This document shows positions 12,966-23,999 of a stretch of 64,000 nucleotides of DNA, one piece after another (the first letter of the stretch is position 1; each line of letters begins with the position of its first letter). A program made the translations under genes and the position numbers. The DNA is from Magnolia sinica (Eukaryota > Streptophyta > Magnoliopsida > Magnoliales > Magnoliaceae): the NCBI RefSeq assembly GCF_029962835.1, contig NC_080583.1, positions 67,131,158 through 67,195,157 on the forward strand. The letters run 5' to 3'. The notes beneath the pieces were generated by a model. The model was given only the letters and a program-made list of their open reading frames with translations. It was not told the origin of the DNA and ran no database searches.

Positions 12966-13740
12966 TTATTTCTTAAGTGCCTTACAATCACGTTTCATAT
13001 GCCCCTTCTTCCCGCAATGCCAACACCCATCTTTGTCTTTCGGTCCCTTGGACTTCTTCCTCAACTTAAAACGTTTGTGTTTATTGCCTCTTTTGTTCAG
13101 TGATCTTCCTCTTCCTTCAACGTTTAGAGCATTTCCTGAATCCCCTGAAACTCCTGATGCCTTTCTTCTAAATTCTTCACTGAGAATTAGACCAACTACA
13201 TCATCAAATTTCAGTTTTGTCAACCCTGAAGAATTGCTCACATTAATCACCAAATCATCCCAAATGTCTGGCAAACTGGATAAGATCAATAACACCCTGA
13301 CCTCATCCTAAAAAATAATGTCAACGGATTCTAACTGGCTCGTGACTGTATTGAACTCATTTAGATGTTTAGCCATGCTTCCACCCTCTGACATCTTCAT
13401 GTTGAATAGTTGTTTCATAAGATGAGCCTTGTTAGACGCTGAAGGTTTTTCATACATGGTGGCTAGGGCTTCCATTAATTCTTTTGTAGTTTTCATCTTG
13501 GATATATTGAAAGCAATGCTCTTAGACAAAGAGAGTCGGATCGTTCCTAAAGCCTTCCGATCCAATAAAAACCATTCATCATTTGTCATCTTCTCTGGTT
13601 TCTTCTCTTTTACTCCTAAAGGAATATAGAGGTCCTTCTGCTACAGATAATCCTTCATCTGCATCTTCTAGAAGGCAAAGTTTGAACCATCAAACTTTTC
13701 AATTCTAATCTTCCCTTCTTCCATCATCACTCCCAGTATA
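12966..13740 (-). pseudogene. Copia gag region with zinc knuckle (fossil)
   Basis: The minus-strand gag resembles the UBN2 / gag-polypeptide family of Copia elements (words such as EALATMYEKPS and MKQLFNMKMSEG) and ends in a CWHCGKKGHMKRDC zinc knuckle near 12,980-13,025. It is next to the 5' LTR and the primer-binding site. It is broken. Confidence 0.88.
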
Positions 13741-13751
13741 ACTAAACCAAT

Positions 13752-13766
13752 AGCTTTGATACCAGT
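13752..13766 (-). other. Primer-binding site for initiator Met tRNA (Copia)
   Basis: Immediately inside the right LTR the minus strand reads ACTGGTATCAAAGCT, which matches the initiator methionine tRNA-complementary primer site common in plant retrotransposons with one difference. It fixes the element's orientation as minus. Confidence 0.85.
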
Positions 13767-14375
13767 TGTTGCACAGCACGCCAACAACGCAGTGAACTGA
13801 GATCTAATCTCCGGTCTCACCCACAAATGATAAACAAGAAGAAATATAAACTATAAAAAAATCAAAGCATTCCAAACAAACCACAAGATAAGATATACGT
13901 GAAAAAACCCCAACAAGGGTAAAAAACTACGGATGCAAAGTTCCACTATGAAGAAAAATGAAGATTACAAGGCAATATACTAACCTCTTCCTTGGAAGTA
14001 CAGAGAAAACCCTTTGCCCACACCTTGGAATAACTCTCATGATACCTAGAAAAGCCCTAGGAACCCATATTTATAGTTTAGGCAACTCCCCTTTCGCACC
14101 TCTACGAAAACCAATTCGAAAATTCGCAGTTCGCATCAAATCCGGAAACGAATCTGCATAACCTCGACTGGTCGAGCAGGCTGCTCGACTGAACGAGCGG
14201 ACCCTCGACTGGTCCAGCATGGGCCTCGACCAGTCGAGCACCTCAGAACCCAAAACTTGATGCTCGCTGGACTTTGAGTCAAGCAGTCCTAGACTAGTTG
14301 AGTGGGCCACTCGACTGGTCGAGCAGGGCACTTGACTAGTCGAGCAGCACCCAGATGTGGCTCCACATCTCAACA
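13767..14375 (-). repeat. 5' LTR of the Copia element
   Basis: Paired with 9,203-9,791. Same ends (TGTTGCACAG to CTCAACA). Contains CTCGACTGGTCGAG palindromes at 14,160-14,345. Confidence 0.9.
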
Positions 14376-14831
14376 AAATTATGATTGTTTTGATGGAATT
14401 CTTAGATTGGAAAAGGAATTGATCTGTAAAATTGATTGTCTATTGTTAACTCTAGATACAATAGATGCTTTTGATTCCTTGCTATCAATTGCTTAGATCT
14501 TCATGAGCTATCGATTTGTCTCGATTCATATATCTTGTTAGATATTTGTGATTAGATTTATAGATTCATCTTCCAATTAAAATGGATTGAAATCCGGTTC
14601 TAGTTGAGTTATCAACTTGAAGAAGACGAATTGAGTTTTAGAATTAATTAAGTGGGGATTCTTGGATCATTAAGAGTTTTTAATTATTGTATGAATTATC
14701 TTTTTCTTCAATTGGATTAAAATCTAGACAATTCGTTAGCTCTGATTATATTCGCAACCCAATTCCCCGTGGAACGATCTCGGTCTCATCGAGTTAAGAC
14801 TACATCGCAACCCTACACTTGGGGTTGTCAA

Positions 14832-14999
14832 CTTTTGAGTTTGATCATAATTTGTGACTGAAGAATTTCATGACTAAACACACTATGTTAATCGAATTGA
14901 CGATGACTTTGGTCGGACCGGCAGGAACAGATAATCTAGTTGGTCGGGCCGACCAAACATGCATTTCTAGTTCCATGGTTATCTAAGGTTGGTCGAACC
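14832..14999. other. Flank with GGTCGG/CCGACC dyads
   Basis: The short interval between the old LTR block and the Gypsy element contains GGTCGGACCGGC, GGTCGGGCCGACC and GGTCGAACCGAT words. No gene is visible. The sequence just right of the Gypsy element (34,867 on) shares words such as AACATGCATTT, so both sides look like one interrupted repeat. Confidence 0.5.
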
Positions 15000-16196
15000 G
15001 ATACTGTAACGTCCAAAAAAAATCCGTACAAAGACCCGAGTACCACCTCAGGCAAAAATCCTTAAAGACCGAAAATTAATTGAGTACTAAACTAAATAAT
15101 TAGTGAAATTGCTTGAACCACTATCTATATAAACCACAAGACCCAAAACCATTAGAATCGCTAACTCAACATTACCTAAAAACCTAAGAGCAATCTCAAA
15201 ACCCAGTTGCTCACGAGAGCACATTGAAACTCCGTATCAGACCTGGACCGCGCGTCGAAAGTCCGACTCCCGCGAAACTATAAGGTTATGACCGCCTTAT
15301 TAGGCTTGACAACCATCGTGGGAATCAAGCCCAAATAGTATCCAGAAATGCACAACTTGAGCCCTGAGCAAAGTGTGTGAGAAACGCAAATATCTTTAGA
15401 AAATAAATTCAAAATTAAGTGGATTAGACCATTCTCTTACGAGCAAAATTGAAAACTTCGGACCGTTAGATTCTGACCAAGCTATACCCTTAGATTAGGA
15501 AAATTTCCTTGCACATATCGGTATACTTGTGGCCCTAATTGAGTGACGATGATCGTTGAACTGACACAGGTCCTCCACGGTCGATCCACAAATCCGATCG
15601 GACTAAAATCATAACCTGGCTTAGATCCATGGTCAGGGAACTTACTCCATGACATAGGTGAGTAATGGGCCTCCATATGAGTCCTGTTTGCCCGAAACAG
15701 ACACCCTTTGGCTATAACCTAAGTATAACATGGCCCTGGGGCCATTTGAACTAGTTCTAGGCCTATTTAAGGACCTTAAACCACCTCATTCTCATTCCAT
15801 ACGAATTTTCTCCAAACCCTAGGAGAGAGAAGAGAGAAGAGAAGAGAAATTGTGAGGAGAAGAGAGAGAGTTTGGGAGATCGAGGCGGTGTTTCTCTCTT
15901 ACGACTACACGCACTAGATCACCTCTACACCTAGCGACAAGAATCATTCCAACTCCGATTTGGATAAGAAATCATAACCCTAATCTCGTTTTAGGAATCT
16001 AAATAGAGGAATCGACGAAATAGCTAACCTAATTCATGATTTAGGTAGCCGTTGTGTTGTAGACGGGAACGTAGTATATAAACGGAGTTCATAATGGGCA
16101 TACCGACAAAAGGTGCGAACTATAAACGTTTAAGTTATGGTTTTCAAGGCTTTCAATGTCAGTAATGATTTATGTTTGACCTGACTACTGCCATAT

Positions 16197-19100
16197 TGTA
16201 ACGACTTTGGAATTTTTGTGCTAATCTTTCCTTAAGTAGTTGTTTTTGGGGTAATTAGCGCTATACTCGATTGCTTGTGAAATTCGCATCAATCACTTTA
16301 AATTGTATCTACATGGCTTAAAACTTATAGATTAGTTAGCGCTACGTTACTCTGAAATCTGAGATCCATCGCTAAATCCAGTTGTTCTGAAAAATTTTTG
16401 GAAGATCTAGATCGGACCTGGACTCCGCGTCGAAAGTCCGATAGCGATGATCTTAGGCTGTTGCGGTCACCGAGTTGGGCTTGACCATCACCTCGAAAAT
16501 CAAGTCCATGTGATGTTCTGGGTCGATTTGTTTGAGTTCGGAGTGAAGAGTGTGAGAACGGTTGGAATTTATTAAGTTTTTATGAAATCTGAGTCGTGTC
16601 GCTTGCGCGATGATTTTAAGCTATCTGACCGTTGGATTCTGACCCAATTTTACCCTCTGATCAGGAAAGGTGGCCCAGGCATATCCTAGTGCTTGTGGAC
16701 CTGATCGAGATTTCGTGACCGTTGAATTGAGTGTGGTCCGCCACGGCTGATCTGAAGAGCCGGTCGGTATGAAAACTCAGCTTGACCTAGATCCATGGTC
16801 AAGGAGCTTAAGTCCGACCTTTCGTGGTTATAGGCCCACCAGAAGTGCTTCGTTGGATCGAGAAAGGCTTACTTTGGTTATAACCTAAGTATACCTTGTC
16901 CCTGGGGTTATTTTCATCAAATATAGGCCTATTTATAGTCCTTAAACCCTAGCCCTCTTTTCCATACGAATTTCTCTAACCCTAGCTTGGAAAGAGAGTG
17001 GAAAAGAGAGAGAAAGTGAGAGAGATAAGTTGGTGAATCATCTTGGATTCTTCCTTGTTCTTCTTCATCTTTGAACCTTCACTTTGAATCGTTCTTCTAA
17101 CGATTTTAAGTTCTTTTTGGGGTAAGTTAATCTAACCCTAACCTGTGTTAGAGCTTAGATTAGTCTTGGTGTTGTTGTATCTCATTTCTATCCTTGTTTT
17201 AGGGTATTCTATCGCCGTTGACGAAGACAACTCGTCTAAATCAGTTCGGTGTTTCTTTTCTGGCTTAAGGTGTGAACTTTAAGTGTATAGGTTATGGTTT
17301 TCAAGGCTTTCAATGCCAGTTAATGATTTATTCTTGTTATGGATGAGATTTCGTATGCCAAATGTTGTGTTTACGTTGCTTTCTTGATATGCATGCGTTA
17401 TATTGAGATTTGTGTATTCTATGTGTATTTATAAAGTACCGTATACGTATAAAATATGCACTTATGTTTGCCATGATTATTTGTCATGTATGTATGCTAG
17501 ATGCATGTATGACAACTCCTTGGTAAAAGGAATTGTCAAAATGCATGTATTTCAACATACGTCATGTATGTTGTTCCATGTATGCTAAGTGTTTGTAGAA
17601 ATGCATGAATGATCTAATGTGTAATTTATTACACTAATTGCGGGCGTTGAGAAGTGATTCTCAACACTCCTATTGATGTGCATGATTTCTTTTATACAAG
17701 TTACATTCCAAGTTCCTTAAATTCAAGCATTTCATATGCTTACATTTATGTTAAGTTGATATTCCTCAAGTGCTTATGTACCATGATTTGAGTTGTTACA
17801 TTACTGTTTTACATTCCTCATGAGTATCTGTAGTAGTGTAATGTGTTTGGGACTATGCCTTAGTCTAGGAAATCGGTAATTGACCCTATGTTCGTGGCTG
17901 AGATTGCTTTCGCCACGTAGGACGTATTAGACGAACCCGAGCCGTATTAGAGTTGGCGGCAGTGGTTTGGCCACGTGGAGTGTTTGCGCACTCTATGTCG
18001 TTCAATTCAACGTGCGCTCGTGCTAGTCGAGTTCGTCAAGTAACCCGATTGTCCGATGTATGTTCACCATGTATTGGACGCTACTGTTTGAATCTAGGGT
18101 ACCGACCTTACCAGTGAAATCCTATTAACTATGGTACTTGATCCGCTAAGACTCATGAGCCGGACATGGTGGTATGGGACACCGTGGTCGAGCTGTCGGC
18201 CTACGCTGGGGTGACGAGCCTCCCCGTAGTGACCAGTGAGTAATTAAACTCGTGAGCCGATTATGGTGGTAGGGGACACTATATTCGTGCTGTCGGCCTA
18301 CATTGATTGCTGACGAGCCCTTTGTAGTGACCTCGAGCATACCTGGATACCGCAAGGAGGTGACGAGCCGAATTGTGGTAGTAAAGGCATGAAAGGCGTG
18401 CATTGATTGGTGACGAGCCCTTTGCTACGACCTCAAACATATGATCGTATGAGATGTCTAGAATTGACGACCCTAGAATGGATCACTGTTTGGATGGTGA
18501 CACGAGGAAGGTATCTTAGCTTCCCAATCCGGCTGTGTGAAATGGACTAATAACAACTTGGTAATCATATCCATGCACCGCATTTGCATGTGCTTTGTAG
18601 ATGTGGCGCACTTTGAGGCGATGTCATGCGTAACGTAAGATGAAGACGCTGAGGGTGTACGCGTGAGGGCACGCATCATATTGCATACATCCTTGCATTA
18701 ACAAGAGTACTTAGGATTTATTTAATTATCCTGCTTTATCATTACTGTTTGATTGAACTGATAACATGTTAACTAGTGCCTTATTGTTCCACTGAGTTGA
18801 TCACTCACTCCCACGTTTCTGGGGCGGTGTTAAACACCCACCAGACTCTGTCTTAGGCTCTGATGTTGCAGATGTAGATGCGACTTCTGAGGAAGAGCGG
18901 GAGCTGGATGATGATGAGGCTGCGTTCTCTTATATGCAGTTTTCAGACGGGTTCTAGCGAGCCTTGGTCTGATGCGCGGGAGCTCTGGGATTATTTCTGG
19001 AATCTAAATGATGTAACTTGATACTTATAATTTTGTTAAATAACACTTTCATACGACCGGGCTTGTATATGTATTTCAGGGATTTACACTTGTACACATA

Positions 19101-19289
19101 CTTTTCTATAAGTCTTCCGCTTGCTTTATTCACTTATCCCTGAATCATATCTGTGTTTTAGCTTAATCTATTCCATGTTTTATGTACTAATGCAGTCAAC
19201 ATACATCCATCATTAAATATGTTGCATAAGTGATGTTTTGGAACTCGGGAGCTGAGTTATGCTCGACCCCCAAATTTCAGGGCGTTACA
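16197..19289 (+). mobile_element. Solo LTR inserted in the 5' LTR, perfect CATAT duplication
   Basis: Starts TGTAACGACTTTGG and ends CAGGGCGTTACA. CATAT precedes it at 16,192-16,196 and follows it at 19,290-19,294. The matching place in the 3' LTR (near 33,627) is uninterrupted, which confirms that this is a later insertion. It is 3,093 bases and belongs to a related but distinct chromovirus LTR family, because its tail (18,000-19,289) closely resembles the host LTR tail. No coding region is attached. Confidence 0.9.
18140..18440 (+). repeat. LTR tandem unit with GTGACGAGCC words
   Basis: Three or four imperfect units of about 80-110 bases contain TCGGCCTACG, GTGACGAGCC, TAGTGACC and CTCGTGAGCCG-like words. 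The same array is visible at 20,080-20,330, 28,480-28,760, 33,670-33,880 and, reversed, near 2,950-3,070. Confidence 0.75.
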
Positions 19290-21243
19290 CATATGATCTT
19301 AGTTACGATGTATTTGATAAACTATACATGTGTGTACTATGTGAATATAAAATGCATTCTATGTGTTTGTTGAAATGTTTGAATGAAAGTGAAATTATGA
19401 TTTATATTGGCCATGACTATTAATCTAGAATACGTGTTTGTTGTGTGTATGATAACTCCTTTACGGAAGGATTTACCATAATATATGCTATAACTAATTT
19501 AGTTTGTGTATATAGTATTATGTAGACTAAGTGTTTGATAAAATGTCGAATGAGAAATTATTTGATAAACTGCCTCCAATAAGGGTGTTGAGATGGGAGT
19601 CTCAACTACCTTATCCATATTTGTAGTTTCCTTCATATAATGTAACTTTTTGCTCTGTGATCTATGGATAAAACGTCTATCTCTGTGTTTAATAAAATGC
19701 TCAAATGATTATTGTATTTGAATTATTTTTTAAATACTATTATGATATCGCATGTGTTTGCTTATTACATTTGAGTATGATTGGAGCTACTACGTAGTTC
19801 AGGCAATCGGTAATGGTTCCCGATGGAGTGGCCAGACTAGTTTCACCACATTAAATACGTTCGATGAATCCTAGTCATACGCTAATTGTCGACAATGGTT
19901 AGGCCATGCGGAGTGCTTACGTGCTTCATGTCGATTAATTCAACGTGCACTCGTACCAATTGCACTTATCATTTAACCCGATTGGCCTATTGTGTGTTTA
20001 TCATGTACGGACGTTATTGCTTAAATCTAAGGTACCACTTACCAATGAAAAGTCGGTTCAACCATGGTACCAAGATCCACTGAGACTCATGACCCGGGCA
20101 TGGTGGTGTATGGAACACCATGGTAGAGCTATCGGCCTACGCTAGGGTGACGAGCTTCCCCATAGTGACTAGTAAGCAACCCAAACTCGTGAGCCGAATA
20201 TGGTGGTGTATGGGACATCGTATTCGGGCTGTCAGCATACGTCAGGTGACAAGCCTCCCGTAGTGACCTCGAGTATAAATTAGGCATATGCTGAGGTGAT
20301 GAGCCTCTCTGTAGTGACTTCGAGTGTAAACTCATGAACTTATCTATCCACTGTTTTTTCATTAGGGGTGATGCCCTACAACTTGCCTATCGTATGTGAT
20401 TAACCATGATTGATGACCCTAGATAGATCATTGTTTGAGATAAATGATATAAAGGGAGGTACCTTAGCTTCCCGAACCTGCTATATGAATAAGCCTAATA
20501 AATTACTTGGCTAACACGTTCATGCACCGCATTGCATGTGCTTTAGCGAGGAAGTGTACGTTTAGGGAATTCGTCATGCTTGATCGTGAGATGATGTCGC
20601 TGAGGGAGTGCAGGCGAGGGTATGCATCATTACAACATACCATCCTTGTATTAACAAGAGTACTTAAGATATGATTGTTGTATTACTTTATCATTACTGC
20701 TTGACTGAATTGATAACATGTAACCTTTACCTTATAGTACCTCTGAGTTGATCACTCACTCCCACTTTAAGACTGTTTTAAAACACTAACTAGACTCTGA
20801 TTTAGATGCAGGTTGTGATGCGGCTTACGTGATGGAGCCGGACTTCTTCGACGAGGAGGAGTTCTCCTACATTCAGCTCTCAGGCAGGTCTATGTAGACC
20901 TAGAGCTGCGTCACAGGGATGACAGGGAAATTGGATCAGTTTAACCTTTACATTTTGATATTTAGTGTATTTTGAAATAAATATGTATATATTCAGCCCG
21001 ATGGCATGTTCATACTTTGGAGGTTATGAAACACGTATACACTTTATATATATTTAGTTCAGTCTTCTGCCTGCTTATTTACATTAACTCTGGAGTATGA
21101 TATGCTGATTTACTGTAATCCCACTCATGTTTAATGCACTAATATGGACAACATTTAAACATCATTATCTATGTTGCATAAGTGATGCGCTGGAACTCGG
21201 GAGTTGAGTTTTGCTTGACCCCTGATTTTCGGGGCATTACAAG

Positions 21244-21256
21244 TTGGTATCAGAAT
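21244..21256 (+). other. Primer-binding site for initiator Met tRNA (Gypsy)
   Basis: Three bases after the 5' LTR end the sequence reads TTGGTATCAGAAT, matching the initiator methionine tRNA-complementary primer site over TGGTATCAGA. It sets the plus orientation. Confidence 0.85.
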
Positions 21257-21459
21257 ATGATTTGAATTAAACTAGACCTGGATTATGGTAACACGATACA
21301 CACTGATGAACTTTGACTTAAGTGGGGGCGATAAAATGTAGAAATGAACTTAGGATTTCAAGTTTCATCGACGGGCTAAACTGACAGCTGAAATGTACCT
21401 CGTATGCGTCTGAGATCACATGAAATGATCTCAGTCCCTTTTTAGACCATCAATCGATG

Positions 21460-22000
21460 GGTTTAAGCTATTATTCGGTGGATCCTAAACTTGAAACACG
21501 CCAAAGGGCGTGAATATGTGCAAGATGGAACCCGAAAACACCTCGCATGGGCGTAGGGGTCCAAAACACATTTTTCGGTGGGACCCAAGGGGTCCCCCAC
21601 ATCATTCCGACACCCCGGGGGGAGGCCACCGCCCACGGTCCAGCGAACCGTGATGGCACCGCGCCAACGGTGGTGCGCCGTGCCCCTCCCCAATGGGCCG
21701 CGACGGGCCCGCGGTTCCGGCGGCCCACCGCCCTCCACACACACGTGTGGGCCCCAATTTTGGGTGCAACCACCCTATTTGCACCCCTTTTACCACCTAG
21801 CTTCATTTCACCCCCATTCCAAGCTTCCAAATCATCCAGCACCCTCCAAAATCCAATCTTTTCTCTCAAATCTTCATTCCATACTCGAATCTTCTCCTTC
21901 TTCTTCATTACATACCCACCCTCCTTCATATTCCTCAAAACCCACCTCCTACCACCTTCTATCTCCCTTATTTCTTTTCATTTGAGCACACAAATCCACC
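21460..22000. other. GC-rich leader segment of the Gypsy element
   Basis: Noticeably GC-rich (CCCCGGGGGGAGGCC-type words near 21,610-21,740) compared with the AT-rich surroundings, followed by CT-rich sequence. Overlapping open frames on both strands here look like composition effects and match no family I know. Confidence 0.4.
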
Positions 22001-22003
22001 TTT

Positions 22004-23405
22004 GTGTCTCATAAACCCAAACACCCACGAACCCATCTCCTCCTTCAAACTTTCTTCACTTCCATGGCTCTTTTTGAGCTAGTGGCTACCATCTTTTCCC
22101 TTTCCACATTCATTTCCCTCATGGGAAAGAGAAGGGCATCCACAGATGAAGTTGGGCCTAGCCGCCCAACCCATCCAAGGAAGAAAATGGGCGCCGAAGC
22201 AAGCATGAGCGCCGAGCAAGAAAGAAGATCGAAACAGGATCTTGACCCGCGGATCCCCATTGAAAGATCGCTACTGGCGGACATCGAATTAGGTAGGTAC
22301 CGTAACCGTCGATGAAAAGCTGTTTGGACTATACCCAGTGATGGACATGCTCCTAGAAAATGGTTGGGGTCCCATATTTGAGGGAAATACCCATGCGAGT
22401 GAAAGAGTAGTGCGTGCCTTCTATGCTCATATACGGGACCCACTACTGGAGCGCTATAGTTTACTATCCCTTTGGGAAGAGAGCAAGTCATAGTCAATGT
22501 TGACATGATAGCTCGAATCATGGGTATGGAGAGTGGACTAGTGCATGCTAGTGAGAAAAACCTTGCCAGTGAACGAGAAAGGAATCGCCGCACCCGTTTC
22601 CCCTGCGGCCAGCTTGAGCAGTGGAGGCGAGGAAATAGCCTTGCATCAACCAAATTTACAAACGATTTTCGCCTGCTCCACCGCATATTTACGTATAACA
22701 TATATCCAAGGTGAAGCAACCGCATGGAGTGTACTCGACTCATGGTTGATTTCTTATACAGAGCTGGTTAGGGAGACAAGCTATGCCTGCCTATGTTTGT
22801 CCTATCTCAGATTGTGGATACTGCACGATCCATACAGGGAAATGCCCACTTCCCTTCGGCCGACTTATTTGTAAGATTGCCTGCCACTTCAGTTTCAGAC
22901 TCCATATGGGTGACGTTGCCCCAATACATATCATCAGTGGCATTACGCTCAACAATATGGGCATACGCCCCAGGCAACGCCAAGCAAGGCTTGATGAATA
23001 TGAGGATGAGATTGAGGAGGAGAGTGAGTAGGAAGAAAGGAGTGAAAATGAGGAAGACAATGATGAGGAAGGCAGTGGTGAGGAGAGCACTGAGGAAGGA
23101 AGTGATAAGGAAGGGAAAGAAGAGAAAGAAGGGGAGGCCCAAGACTCTGATAGGGGACCTACTGCTACACATGAGCACCGCCGTGATCAGGCCGCCCTGG
23201 AAGCTCGCCTGGCTCAGATTGAAGAGAACCAGGCTGCCATGAGACAAGAGGTCAAGAAGACCCAGGCTGAATTGAAGCAAAAGCTTGTAGAGAGTTAGGC
23301 TTATATGAAGCAAAAATTTGAGAAGATGTCTCGCACTCTGAAGGCCCTCCCGTGCTGTATGCAGGACAAGGGTGCGCCTCCGCCTTCACCAGAGACGGAC
23401 GACTA
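22004..23405 (+). pseudogene. Leader coding block resembling the plant transposon protein domain (fossil)
   Basis: Plus-strand frames in this interval show words such as ERSLLADIELGRY and GREQVIVNVDMIARIMG, then a late acidic/basic low-complexity stretch and a Gln/Lys-rich coiled-coil-like tail near 23,180-23,340. The middle resembles the 'putative plant transposon protein' domain found in extra ORFs of Tat/Athila-type Gypsy elements. It lies between the primer-binding site and gag. It is broken. Whether it is part of this family's leader or a separate old insertion cannot be settled here. Confidence 0.5.
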
Positions 23406-23999
23406 GTCATATGTTGTGGTCATCTTTGGGTTTTCCTTGTTTCTTGTTTTCCCTTGTAATGGCCTTAGTAGGCTTAGTTGTGTGTTAGTTTGTGTAGTGT
23501 TTAAAGATTTTGTTACATTAGCTCACATGCATCTTCCGTCATGATCCATGTAAGACTACATCTCATGTATTGTGGCAATTTTTAGGTAAATGAAATGCAT
23601 GAAGCTTCTTTTGAATTGGAATGTGTATAATGTTTGGATAAGTGTGTGTCATTATGCTAAATCTCACACGTGTTGCACCCTATGTTGTATATAAGGAATG
23701 CCACCCAAGGCCATTCGGAGTACGATGTCTTACACTTGGCGAATCGAGTGATGAGGCACCTCCCCTAAGCGATAGCCACACGGACCCCAGTTTGGGCCCT
23801 GATAGTGACACCATGTCGGACTCACAGCTAGCCACTGGCCCCACCAATGGGCCAACATCTAGTGCAATTCACACATTCCTCAGGCGGCTCCTCCTCCTGA
23901 TAGGTTGGAGCAGATGATGCTCCTAATGCAGCAGCAACAGTAGCAAGTTTGGACCACAATTGCAAGGGCCCTTACCCAAAATATGAATATGGTCCCACC

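Larger units (their letters stand above)
9203..14375 (-). mobile_element. Copia LTR retrotransposon (Tork/Tnt1-like), two LTRs, broken
   Basis: The element is 5.2 kb with LTRs at 9,203-9,791 and 13,767-14,375, flanked by GAATT on the left and AAATT on the right, a 5-base duplication with one difference. It lies on the minus strand. A TGGTATCAAAGC primer-binding site, matching initiator methionine tRNA, sits beside the right LTR, and an AAGTGGAAGA-type polypurine tract beside the left one. The protein order on the minus strand is gag with a CCHC zinc knuckle, protease, integrase, reverse transcriptase and RNase H, which is Copia order. The coding part is broken in many places. The LTRs show roughly ten differences in their first 108 bases, so the insertion is old. 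Confidence 0.93.
8289..14831 (+). mobile_element. Old LTR-like block split by the Copia element
   Basis: The left part (about 8,289-9,202) begins with a TAATGCCTAAATATTG-like start, and the right part (14,376-14,831) ends with CTACATCGCAACCCTACACTTGGGG. Both ends resemble those of the solo LTR at 54,141-57,317, which starts TGTTGAGGGTCAAATATTGC and ends with nearly the same CTACATCGCAACCCTATACTTGGGG. TATAAATAAAGGCC at 8,950 resembles an LTR promoter. Without the inserted Copia it would be about 1.4 kb. The outer ends are approximate and no target duplication was found. Confidence 0.45.
15005..21241 (+). repeat. 5' LTR of the Gypsy element, split by a nested solo LTR
   Basis: The LTR consists of 15,005-16,196 and 19,295-21,241, about 3.1 kb without the nested insertion. 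Its first part matches 32,416-33,630 and its second part matches the rest of the 3' LTR. It ends with GGGGCATTACA just before the primer-binding site. The U3-like part at 15,730-15,880 has a CTATTTAAGGAC box followed by a GAGAGAAGAG-rich leader. Confidence 0.88.

Noticed and set aside
21463-22014. Large overlapping open frames on both strands (up to 155 codons)
   Set aside because: They overlap in several frames in GC-rich and then CT-rich sequence, have low-complexity composition and match no family. They are more likely a composition effect in the Gypsy leader.
22045-22743. Minus-strand open frame of 232 codons
   Set aside because: It is the antisense shadow of the plus-strand leader coding block, and its translation has no recognisable domain.
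22791-23313. Minus-strand Ser/Leu-rich open frames
   Set aside because: Antisense to a GAGGAAG-rich stretch of the leader block; membrane-like composition arises only from reading purine repeats backwards.
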